Assembly: GCA_900545185.1 (NCBI GenBank)
Contig: UQYH01000054.1
Span: 1 to 15,473, forward strand
Direction of reading: 5' to 3'
Source: an uncultured Eubacteriales bacterium
GTDB taxonomy: Bacteria; Bacillota; Clostridia; UBA1381; UBA9506
Length of the DNA: 15,473 nt
A program made the translations under genes and the position numbers. Below the pieces are notes generated by a model. The model worked only from the letters and a program-made list of their open reading frames with translations, was not told the origin of the DNA and made no database searches. Positions 1 to 6,766 of this stretch are shown piece after piece (position 1 is the first letter of the stretch; each line of letters begins with the position of its first letter).

Positions 1-361
1 CCAGCGGAACGGAACCTTTAATTAAATGCTTAACAAAAGGCAATAAAAGCATTCCTAAAAAAAGAATAACGCTTCCAATAATATGATATACCCTTTTATA
101 TGTATTTAACAGTGCGCATATGGTAGCATTATCATGATCAGCTATTGGCCGATACATACTAAATACGATAGCAGTTCCAACGCCCAACTCAGAAATGCTT
201 AAAACCGACAATATAGATGTAAATAAGCTGCTTAAGCCTAAATATTCCGCACCTAAGGTTTTTATCAATATAGTTCTGCATGCAAAGGGCATCAACAAAG
301 TTGTTATCTTTTCAATAAATCCCCATACTATATTACGAACTGCATTTTCCGTTCTGCTCAT
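1..361 (-). CDS. wzx: Wzx-like polysaccharide flippase, N-terminal part (cut by window edge)
   Basis: An open frame starts with ATG at 359-361 and runs without a stop to the left edge, giving 120 residues beginning MSRTENAVRNIVWGF. A good ribosome site (AGGAG, 9 bases before the ATG) sits just past the stop of the pyruvyl transferase gene, so it is the last gene seen in the polysaccharide operon. The visible part has the start typical of the MATE/MOP-superfamily lipopolysaccharide and repeat-unit flippases: a short polar head, a membrane segment, then the family-like stretch IKTLGAEYLGLSSLF, a second hydrophobic helix (SILSVLSISELGVGTAIVFSMY) and a third (IIGSVILFLGMLLLPF). Such proteins move undecaprenyl-pyrophosphate-linked oligosaccharides across the membrane. 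The function is inferred from this N-terminal quarter and from the neighbours. The rest of the protein lies outside the window. Confidence 0.82.
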   Translation of the reverse strand, partial: MSRTENAVRNIVWGFIEKITTLLMPFACRTILIKTLGAEYLGLSSLFTSILSVLSISELGVGTAIVFSMYRPIADHDNATICALLNTYKRVYHIIGSVILFLGMLLLPFVKHLIKGSVPL

Positions 362-382
362 GTTTCCGTTCTCCTACAATGG

Positions 383-1489
383 CTAAATTTCTTGTTGCAG
401 CGATGCGGATAAAAAATCCCGCACCTTTTGCCGTTCTCTTGCAAGCGCCGCTTCGACCTGCTTTTCCGGTATTTGTATCACCCTTGTGCCAACGGCGGAT
501 GTATCTGCCTCAAACAGCTGTAACAGCGTTGTTATGCGCGCACTCATATCCGCATTTTCATCCTGTCGCCCAAAAACCATAAAGGGCTTATGAAACAAAA
601 TCGAAAACACACAGGCATGAAATGAATCTGTGCAAACCATCTCGGCATGCCTAATTAAATACAAAAACTCACTCGGCCCGCACAGGCAGTAATACGGCGA
701 TTGCGGATTCATTAAATCAATCGCTTCGGCGCCGTCACTCCAAAATGCCTGCATGGCTTTTTGCATCTCATCCGATTGGTTTCCCAAAAAATATTGCAGT
801 ACATAGGGCTTTTGCAGCTGCTCAATCGGTTTTTCGATGACTTCCCACTCTGCCGCCGAAAGCAACAGCGTCGGGTCAGCCAAAACATCTGCTCGGCGCC
901 CTGTCAGTTCCTCAATCATATCGGCCGCACTCTGTTCGCGCACACACAGCTTTTCAAATCCGTTAAAGCCTTGTCTGAATTTTTCCTGCCACGCCTGCGG
1001 AATCGTCGATACGCCTATGCTCGGCGAAAAGCAAATGCGTTTTTTTCGCGGCGCAAACCGCAAAAACATGCAGTTGTAATCCGTTTCATTTTCTAAAAAA
1101 AACGGATTCCAAACCTGATCACTGCCCGTCACAAACACATCATAGTCTTCTGCCAACGCCTGCAATTTCTTTGAGGATGTAACATCTGCCGTTTGAGTGG
1201 GGATATATTCTTTTGTAAAATGCCGAAAACGTACATTCCGTACCCAATATGGTAATTTTTTTGCAAATATCCGCTGCACCAACGTAAACGGCAACACATT
1301 CACAAGCAGACAAATGAATGCTCTTTTCAAAAACGCTTTCATACTGCGGCTTTGAACAGGCGCCTGCGTGACAGCCTTATAACCCAGTTTTTGTAAATAT
1401 ACATAAACTGCATAATTTTGAAGCTTGTTGCCGTAGTTACCCTCGCCGTACAATGTAAAAACGGCTGCCCTTTTCACATTTTTACGCAT
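383..1489 (-). CDS. Polysaccharide pyruvyl transferase family protein
   Basis: This 368-residue protein matches the CsaB/WcaK-type polysaccharide pyruvyl transferase family, whose members transfer a pyruvyl group from phosphoenolpyruvate to a sugar as a ketal. Visible signatures are the N-terminal GNYGNKLQNYA (17-27), the hallmark TGSDQVWNP (121-129), VREQSAAD (183-190), DPTLL (205-209) and the C-terminal TDSFHACVFSILFHKPF (287-303), whose Ser-Phe-His is typical of the family's substrate site. No signal peptide is evident; it should act in the cytoplasm on the lipid-linked precursor. Its ATG is 6 bases after the GT2 stop, and its ribosome site (AAAAAGGTGA) overlaps the end of that gene, suggesting translational coupling. 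The acceptor sugar cannot be read from sequence. Some family members do chemistry other than pyruvylation, so the exact reaction is inferred. Confidence 0.88.
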   Translation of the reverse strand: MRKNVKRAAVFTLYGEGNYGNKLQNYAVYVYLQKLGYKAVTQAPVQSRSMKAFLKRAFICLLVNVLPFTLVQRIFAKKLPYWVRNVRFRHFTKEYIPTQTADVTSSKKLQALAEDYDVFVTGSDQVWNPFFLENETDYNCMFLRFAPRKKRICFSPSIGVSTIPQAWQEKFRQGFNGFEKLCVREQSAADMIEELTGRRADVLADPTLLLSAAEWEVIEKPIEQLQKPYVLQYFLGNQSDEMQKAMQAFWSDGAEAIDLMNPQSPYYCLCGPSEFLYLIRHAEMVCTDSFHACVFSILFHKPFMVFGRQDENADMSARITTLLQLFEADTSAVGTRVIQIPEKQVEAALARERQKVRDFLSASLQQEI

Positions 1490-1495
1490 AGCGTG

Positions 1496-2452
1496 TCACC
1501 TTTTTAAAAAAATTTTCAGTAAGTTCGGATTTATATAACACAAAAGCACCAAACCCTTTTTTTTCAGCGTTTCAATGCAAAACAAGCGCTTAAATGTAAA
1601 GTTTTGCCTGATTCTTCGCTTTAATATCTCAGCATATTCCATACCGCTGTTTTGCTTGTAAATTTCGTAAAGCTTTAAGGCCGCATATCCCAAATCCGCG
1701 GCATACGCTTCATCCTCCAAACCAAGAAGATTTTCCTTTAACAGCGCCCCGATTTGTCTGCATGCCGTAAATGCGGTTAAATGACTTTCCGTGAACGGCC
1801 TGTTATATGCGCTGTCTGCATGGATGACATAACCATAGAGCGGCTCAGAGGTGTAAAACAGTTGTTTTGACCGTATTAAGGCCTCAACCACAAACAAAGC
1901 ATCTTCATATATCTTAACTTCGGGGTCAAATGTCAACCCCTGCAAAAGCTCTGCTTTAAACAGTTTATTCCATAAATGTCCGGCAAAATAACGTCCGCGC
2001 AAAAGATTTTGAATGGCCGCTTTTCGGTCACACAAAAATTGAATATTTCGTCGGCAATTGCTTTTACGGCTTCCATCATCATAGACAAACTCAAAATCAC
2101 AAACGGTTACGTCACAATCGTTTTGGAGCATGGCCGTAAGCAGCTTTTCATACATATCGGCTGCAACATAGTCATCACTGTCCGCAAAACCGATGTACTT
2201 GCCATGTGCGACAGAAAGCGCCCTGTTGCGCGCTGCCGAAACACCGCTGTTTGGTTGATGGATCACCCGAATCCGCTTATCCTGCTCTGCATACCGGTCA
2301 CAAATGGCACCGCTTGCATCTTTTGAGCCGTCATCCACCAAAATAATTTCAAGGTTTCGGTAGGTTTGGCCGCACAAGCTGTCTATGCAGCGCGTAAGGT
2401 ATGCTTCTGCATTATATACGGGAACAATAATACTGATCAATCCGGCATCCAT
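1496..2452 (-). CDS. Family 2 glycosyltransferase
   Basis: This 318-residue protein opens with the classic GT2 (GT-A fold) signature: ISIIVPVYNAEAYLTRCIDS (7-26), LVDDGSKDASG (38-48), QPNSGVSAARNRAL (66-79) and the metal/nucleotide-sugar motif ADSDDY (90-95). It is expected to be a cytoplasmic inverting transferase that adds one sugar to the growing repeat unit. The last 60 or so residues are basic and partly hydrophobic (LVLLCYINPNLLKIFLKR), consistent with membrane association. The start is supported by a purine-rich site (AGGAGTGAGG) just before the ATG. It lies 31 bases after the polymerase gene and 6 bases before the pyruvyl transferase gene, within one operon. Donor and acceptor sugars cannot be deduced. 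Confidence 0.92.
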   Translation of the reverse strand: MDAGLISIIVPVYNAEAYLTRCIDSLCGQTYRNLEIILVDDGSKDASGAICDRYAEQDKRIRVIHQPNSGVSAARNRALSVAHGKYIGFADSDDYVAADMYEKLLTAMLQNDCDVTVCDFEFVYDDGSRKSNCRRNIQFLCDRKAAIQNLLRGRYFAGHLWNKLFKAELLQGLTFDPEVKIYEDALFVVEALIRSKQLFYTSEPLYGYVIHADSAYNRPFTESHLTAFTACRQIGALLKENLLGLEDEAYAADLGYAALKLYEIYKQNSGMEYAEILKRRIRQNFTFKRLFCIETLKKKGLVLLCYINPNLLKIFLKR

Positions 2453-2483
2453 CCTGCCTCACTCCTTTTGTTACTATGTTTGG

Positions 2484-3890
2484 TCATTCACTGCGCAGGT
2501 TTGAGATATCAAAATGCCGATAGGCCACACGCAGCACAAAGGCCACCGCAACAAATCCCATTGTATATGCCCAGCTGCTGAGGAGATCTCCGCGCAGCAT
2601 AAAGAAAAACAGCGATAGCAAAAACAAATATACCGAGCCGCAATTTTCGCATTCTTCCTGCGCCTGCCAATAGTTTGTATCAAGACGCGAAACCCAGTAG
2701 CCGACCAGCAGTGCAAAAACGATAACGCCGGCGTACCCGAAATTAATATATGCCTCACCCATAAGCGGACAGGAAACATTGGTAAAATCCTTCCGCAGCG
2801 TCTCCATAATGGTTGCACCGGACCCAATTGGCTTATTCGGCCAAAACGTACGCGGCACAAAAAACAAAACAGAGCCAAGCAGCTGATGTCCGTAGGAAAA
2901 GCCGTTCCGTTTTACATATTGAACGGTTTGTCCCAGCATGGCAAATGCATCGTAATGCCCATCGGTGTAACTGCTGAAAAACCGCTTGGAAAATCCCGCC
3001 AAAAACTTGGATATATCTGCCTCAAATAAATTTTGATAACGAAACAGATTCATAAGCGGAAATAAAAACACCAACGCGACCGTAAAGAACCAATAAAAGG
3101 AGGAGCCTCTTTCAAATCGGTTCACAACAATTAAAATCAGCCCAATATAAATACACGCAACGCTGTAACGGGCAATAGACGTCGGAAAGTAAGATAAAAG
3201 CAAGCAGGCGAATTGCAGAAACGGCAATACGTACCGCTGCAAGCCGCGCTGTTTTTTAGCAAGCGAAAATGCATATGCTGTAGCAAATGTCAAAAAAGCA
3301 ATGGATATGGATGTAACCAACATAGAAATTGAGCTGTTTGCACCTTCGTATAAGCCGACATTTTCATTTCGTCCGACAAACAGACCCGATACACCCTTGC
3401 GACGCAAGGCAAGCAGAAAAATAAATCCCGAAATCATCAAAAGTACGGTAGAAAAAGAAGTAGACGATTCAATCGGTTCTGATATAAAAAAGCCGTCGTT
3501 ACGTTTTATTTCTCTTTTCTTTGCTTTATATAGGCTTGTACCAATAATAAAACAAAGTGAAAAAAGAAACAGAATTACATTGGCGCTCCACACCTCTGTA
3601 TCATTTAACCGCCCCCATGGAAAATCATGCCGGGTGTACTGCACAAGCGGTGCAAAAAACATAAAATAAAACATAAAAATCCAAAACATAAGCTCCAGCG
3701 AATACGGATGCTTAAACAGCGCCCGCAGCGTGAAAGCATAAAACAAAGCGCCATTTAAAAAAAACAGCAGCAGTATGTCCGGTCTGCAATCCGCATAAGA
3801 AAGGTTAACCACTAAAAATATATTCATAAAAAGCGTCACAACAGCCGTCATAGCACAGCTGTTTTTATTTTTTGTATTGGTCATAATCAT
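2484..3890 (-). CDS. wzy: Wzy-like O-antigen/repeat-unit polymerase
   Basis: This 468-residue protein is very hydrophobic, with about 12 likely membrane segments (for example near 14-31, 37-55, 67-84, 102-120, 146-163, 188-210, 220-236, 243-257, 265-283, 385-401, 418-432 and 436-455). A large loop at about 284-384 contains PRTFWPNKP (346-354) and GEAYINFGYAG (378-388). This pattern of a late periplasm-side loop carrying a 'PR..WPNKP' motif followed by 'GE....G..G' is typical of Wzy-type oligosaccharide repeat-unit polymerases, which join lipid-linked repeat units on the outer face of the membrane. Two ATGs (codons 1 and 3) both lie within reach of the AAAGGAAG ribosome site, so the start may be at 3884 rather than 3890. 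Wzy proteins diverge fast; the call rests on topology, the motif and the polysaccharide neighbours. Confidence 0.85.
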   Translation of the reverse strand: MIMTNTKNKNSCAMTAVVTLFMNIFLVVNLSYADCRPDILLLFFLNGALFYAFTLRALFKHPYSLELMFWIFMFYFMFFAPLVQYTRHDFPWGRLNDTEVWSANVILFLFSLCFIIGTSLYKAKKREIKRNDGFFISEPIESSTSFSTVLLMISGFIFLLALRRKGVSGLFVGRNENVGLYEGANSSISMLVTSISIAFLTFATAYAFSLAKKQRGLQRYVLPFLQFACLLLSYFPTSIARYSVACIYIGLILIVVNRFERGSSFYWFFTVALVFLFPLMNLFRYQNLFEADISKFLAGFSKRFFSSYTDGHYDAFAMLGQTVQYVKRNGFSYGHQLLGSVLFFVPRTFWPNKPIGSGATIMETLRKDFTNVSCPLMGEAYINFGYAGVIVFALLVGYWVSRLDTNYWQAQEECENCGSVYLFLLSLFFFMLRGDLLSSWAYTMGFVAVAFVLRVAYRHFDISNLRSE

Positions 3891-3920
3891 TTTCTTCCTT
3901 TAAGGTTGGATATGTCTAAT

Positions 3921-5096
3921 CTAATATGTCTCATTCGCATATAAACTCATATATCTGTTAAAATTGTTTGTTTTGTCAAAAGAAATCTCGGCCAATGCGT
4001 GAAAGGCATCATCTCTTATGCACTTTGCAACAGCATAAAACTCTCCCTTAGGAACTTGATTATTTTTCGGCACGCTCTCACTGCTGCCACCCGTCATATA
4101 CGTAATGACAGGCGTACCGCAGGCCTGCGCTTCCAGATTCACGGTTGGGTAATTATCTTCATACGTCGGATTCACGCAAACATCCGCTGCCGTGTAAAGT
4201 TCGGCCAGTTCTTTGGTGCTGTTGGTTCTTTCAATGCCAAGGATGTTGCCCGGCAGGTTTTGTATCTGTTCTTTTGAAAGCCCCACCAACACAATTTTGT
4301 AAGTATCATCCATCATTTCCGAAAGCTTCACAAAGTCCGAAAGGCCCTTGCGTCTGTCCCATACCGAAGCAACACCTAAAATAATTGTTTTATTCTCTAA
4401 ATGATGTTCTGCTCTAAAATTGCCCACAGTCGGATGAAACACCTCTGTATCAATTCCGTTGGGAATGACAACCACGGGGTATTCCCGTAAGTAGGATTGC
4501 CGTGTTAAATCCGCCAGCCAGTGCGACGGCGTTACAAGCGTTACATTCGGCACACCTGTAAACAGCTCTTTTTTGCGCCGATAATTCCGGCAGGAAGCAT
4601 CCAAACCATCACTTTTGGGATATTCCCGTTTTTGCGGACACCGATTGCAGCCAGTTTTCCATTTGTCGCAGCCCGCATAATCAAAATAAGCGCAATGCCC
4701 GGTAAAGCTCCAGCAATCGTGCAGTGTCCAAACAATTTTTTTGCCGCAGTTTTTTAAATAATTAAATAAAATTTCTATATTGACATAATAGCCGTGAATG
4801 TTGTGCAGATGAATGACGTCCGGGTCGTAAGCACGAATATCGCAGATTAATTTTTGAGTTGCACGGCGGCTGCCAAACCCGGCGTTATCGAAAAATCTGG
4901 CCGAAAGTGCATGGCGCGTAACGTCTCGCTGCGTCCCAATGCGCAGCGCATAGTGCTGATACTTCTCCGGCACGGTTTCGCGACCGTAAGCGATGCGGCA
5001 ATCGTGACCGTTTTGCATCAAAATATCCGCCAAATCCGTACAAATTCTGCCTGTGCTTTTAATACCGCAGACAGAATTAATCTGCAATACCTTCAT
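3921..5096 (-). CDS. Family 4 glycosyltransferase
   Basis: This 391-residue protein is a GT-B retaining transferase of family GT4. The N-terminal half has the family 4 start (MKVLQINSVCG, then STGRICTDLADIL) and DVIHLHNIHGYY (93-104). The C-terminal half has VVVIPNGIDTEVF (208-220), GVASVWDRRKG (241-251) and the donor-site region TYEDNYPTVNLEAQACGTPV (311-330) with Glu322. A cysteine cluster between the domains (C128, C135, C143, C150, C153, around LHDCWSFTGHC and GCNRCPQ) is typical of one GT4 subgroup seen in colanic acid and exopolysaccharide clusters. The start has a clear AAAGGATG ribosome site placed directly after the stop of the preceding gene (17-base gap). The sugar transferred is unknown. 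Confidence 0.92.
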   Translation of the reverse strand: MKVLQINSVCGIKSTGRICTDLADILMQNGHDCRIAYGRETVPEKYQHYALRIGTQRDVTRHALSARFFDNAGFGSRRATQKLICDIRAYDPDVIHLHNIHGYYVNIEILFNYLKNCGKKIVWTLHDCWSFTGHCAYFDYAGCDKWKTGCNRCPQKREYPKSDGLDASCRNYRRKKELFTGVPNVTLVTPSHWLADLTRQSYLREYPVVVIPNGIDTEVFHPTVGNFRAEHHLENKTIILGVASVWDRRKGLSDFVKLSEMMDDTYKIVLVGLSKEQIQNLPGNILGIERTNSTKELAELYTAADVCVNPTYEDNYPTVNLEAQACGTPVITYMTGGSSESVPKNNQVPKGEFYAVAKCIRDDAFHALAEISFDKTNNFNRYMSLYANETY

Positions 5097-5113
5097 GTTG
5101 TCATCCTTTCACT

Positions 5114-6418
5114 TCAAATTGCACCGCTTACATGCAGATCGGAATCAGCAGGCAAGTGATGGGCACTGCCATCTTCCATTGTGTCAAACATCATATCAAC
5201 ATACTGATTCATGCAAACTTCTTTTTCATATTTCTGCAAAAACACTTTCCTTGCATTTTCACCCATTTCACGGCATAAACTTTCATTTTGTGAAAGTTCT
5301 TTAATTTGCGCTGCAAGGCCTAACGCGTCACCATTGGCTACGTTAATACCAAAGCCGTTTTTCAATGCATCCCGTGCAACATTGGCACGTTTGTCCATAA
5401 TAGTGAGAATCGGAAGTCCGGCCATCATATAAGCATACACCTTACTAGGGGCACACAACTCGCAGACACCCTCAACCAAGCTGACCATGGCAAGCTGACT
5501 GGCGGCCAAAGCCGCTTCATAAGCCTCTCCCTGCAAAAAGCCGAGAACTGTGACATTTGTCAAATTCTCTTGCTTGACAAATTCTTTAACCGCTTCTACC
5601 TTATTACCGTGCCCGGCAAATAAGAAATGGATTGATTCATCATCACACAGCAGCTTTGCTGCCTGCAAAAGCGTATCAATATCCTGACAAATGCCCATAT
5701 TCCCCAAATACAAAACAACAAATTTATCCTTATATGTTTCACAAAAGGAAGGGTCATGCTCGTGCTCTGTCACCGATGGTACATCCTTATACCAATTGGG
5801 AATCACGCAAACCTTGTCCTTTGCAATCGGACGATTTTTCTCAATAAATTCCTTCATTTCAGAGGACAATGCCACAACACGGTCTGCTTTTGCATACACA
5901 TGACGGTTAATCATACGCATCAGCCCGGCAATAGCACCGCCCGCACCGATTTTTTGAGTCTTGATTGCAATTTCGGGGTATACATCGTGCACAACCAAAA
6001 CGAGTTTGCATCCAAAAAGTTTTTTTGCCACACACGCAACCCACGGCAAAAGCGGCGGATTGGTATAAACAACCAGAGAGCGGTAATCACGCAGCCGAAA
6101 GATATTAAGAAACATAGCCGCCGTAAACGAAAAATAGTTAACCAAACGGCCGATTTTGCTTTTGCGCGCCAAATGTATGTACTTCAGTCTGCGAATACCG
6201 ATATCGCTTACTATTTCACGTTTCGGCAGTTGTTCTGCCGTTGTATATTCTTTGGGATAACCGCAAAGCGCATCAACCGAAAGTCCGGCACGCGAAAGCG
6301 CCTCGGCCGTATCATATGCAAGAGTAGCCGTTGCCGCATATTCCGGATAAAAGAATTGACACAAAAATAAAACGTCTTTCTTTTTTGCTTTGTCTTTCGC
6401 AATGTGCTGCTTTTTCAT
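5114..6418 (-). CDS. Family 4 glycosyltransferase, WbuB/WcaI-like
   Basis: This is the first gene of the polysaccharide operon in the window; it encodes 434 residues. After a lysine-rich head (MKKQHIAKDKAKKKD) come FLCQFFYPEYAATATLAYD (18-36), a hydrophobic patch, VHDVYPEIA (143-151), VIPNWYKD (205-212), VLYLGNMGICQDIDTLL (235-251) and the C-terminal donor-site segment APSKVYAYMMAGLPILT (323-339). The order HD.YPE, IPNW, GN.G...D, SKVY.YM..G.P is characteristic of WbuB/WcaI-type GT4 enzymes, which add amino- or deoxy-sugars such as fucosamine or fucose in some known clusters. That specificity is family knowledge, not proven here. The ATG at 6416-6418 is preceded by a purine-rich GGAAGAGAAGTGGG stretch. 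The long AT-rich leader upstream (6419-6766) is consistent with this being a transcription unit start. Confidence 0.92.
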   Translation of the reverse strand: MKKQHIAKDKAKKKDVLFLCQFFYPEYAATATLAYDTAEALSRAGLSVDALCGYPKEYTTAEQLPKREIVSDIGIRRLKYIHLARKSKIGRLVNYFSFTAAMFLNIFRLRDYRSLVVYTNPPLLPWVACVAKKLFGCKLVLVVHDVYPEIAIKTQKIGAGGAIAGLMRMINRHVYAKADRVVALSSEMKEFIEKNRPIAKDKVCVIPNWYKDVPSVTEHEHDPSFCETYKDKFVVLYLGNMGICQDIDTLLQAAKLLCDDESIHFLFAGHGNKVEAVKEFVKQENLTNVTVLGFLQGEAYEAALAASQLAMVSLVEGVCELCAPSKVYAYMMAGLPILTIMDKRANVARDALKNGFGINVANGDALGLAAQIKELSQNESLCREMGENARKVFLQKYEKEVCMNQYVDMMFDTMEDGSAHHLPADSDLHVSGAI

Positions 6419-6510
6419 AATCCCACTTCTCTTCCGGCAATTTTTGCAATGTTATATTGTGAATCATGCTCTAATTTAAAATAGACACAAAGGGTTACAT
6501 AACACTATTT

Positions 6511-6536
6511 TTTTACTGTAAAAGCGTTTGCAACGC
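6511..6536. promoter_or_regulatory. Two abutting inverted repeats in the polysaccharide leader, overlapping a cre-like site
   Basis: TTTTACTGTAAAA (6511-6523) is a perfect palindrome around a single central base, and GCGTTTGCAACGC (6524-6536) follows it directly with 5-base arms. The overlap TAAAAGCGTTTGCA (6519-6532) matches 12 of 14 positions of the Bacillota catabolite-responsive element consensus TGWAANCGNTNWCA. It lies downstream of the possible promoter at 6556-6584, where bound CcpA would act as a roadblock. CcpA binding is an inference; the repeats themselves are seen directly. Confidence 0.3.
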
Positions 6537-6555
6537 ATAAATCACATCAATACAT

Positions 6556-6584
6556 ATCGTATCATATTTTTATACAAAAAGCAA
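6556..6584 (-). promoter_or_regulatory. Possible sigma-A promoter of the polysaccharide operon
   Basis: On the minus strand TTGCTT is followed after 17 bases by TACGAT, with a TG one base before the -10 box (extended -10). This would start transcription about 130 bases before the first glycosyltransferase gene. The match is moderate; the extended -10 and exact 17-base spacing make it the best candidate in the gap. A further promoter upstream of the window's visible genes is not excluded. Confidence 0.4.
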
Positions 6585-6618
6585 GACTTTTTTATCACCA
6601 TTATTAGGCAAAATGCGA

Positions 6619-6632
6619 AAAACACGTGTTTT
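6619..6632. repeat. Perfect 14-base palindrome AAAACACGTGTTTT
   Basis: A self-complementary 14-mer centred on CACGTG lies about 35 bases upstream of the possible -35 box of the polysaccharide operon. Its position suits an operator for an activator or repressor of that operon, but no protein can be assigned. Confidence 0.35.
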
Positions 6633-6702
6633 ATTCTACTTTTTTCGACATTTGACAAGCATAAAATGTCAAGTTGTGTGCTTGTATTGAAAAATGCAAA
6701 CG

Positions 6703-6733
6703 GGTGCGGCAACATAAAATTTGTCGCCGCACC
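6703..6733 (-). terminator. Hairpin terminator of the dehydrogenase operon
   Basis: GGTGCGGC (6703-6710) pairs with GCCGCACC (6726-6733), an 8-base GC-rich stem, extended after one mismatch by three more pairs around an AT-rich loop. It lies 33 bases beyond the E1 stop codon. On the minus strand it is followed by CGTTTGCATTTTTC, an interrupted T-run, so termination may be partial. No other terminator is seen between the E1 gene and the polysaccharide operon. Confidence 0.6.
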
Positions 6734-6766
6734 TGCTTTACATAATATATTGACTATGCGTTAATG

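Larger units (their letters stand above)
6419..6766. other. 348-base intergenic region between the two operons
   Basis: No convincing gene lies here. Reading leftwards on the minus strand it contains the hairpin that probably ends the dehydrogenase operon (6703-6733), a TTGACA/TGTCAA inverted repeat (6652-6672), a perfect AAAACACGTGTTTT palindrome (6619-6632), a possible promoter for the polysaccharide operon (6556-6584), and two abutting small inverted repeats with a cre-like overlap (6511-6536). It is much more AT-rich than the metabolic genes on its right. Confidence 0.8.

Noticed and set aside
195..386. Small plus-strand open frame at the left edge
   Set aside because: It is antisense to the flippase fragment, which reads through to the edge with family-like sequence and a good ribosome site.
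2474..2878. 134-codon minus-strand open frame overlapping the polymerase gene
   Set aside because: Different frame within the Wzy-like gene; Cys/Arg/Trp-rich composition typical of a shadow frame.
5756..6370. 204-codon plus-strand open frame
   Set aside because: Antisense to the WbuB-like glycosyltransferase gene and without coding features of its own.
6640..6680. TTGACA on the minus strand as a second promoter of the polysaccharide operon
   Set aside because: No acceptable -10 box at 16-18 bases; the hexamer is part of an inverted repeat and is better treated as a possible binding site.
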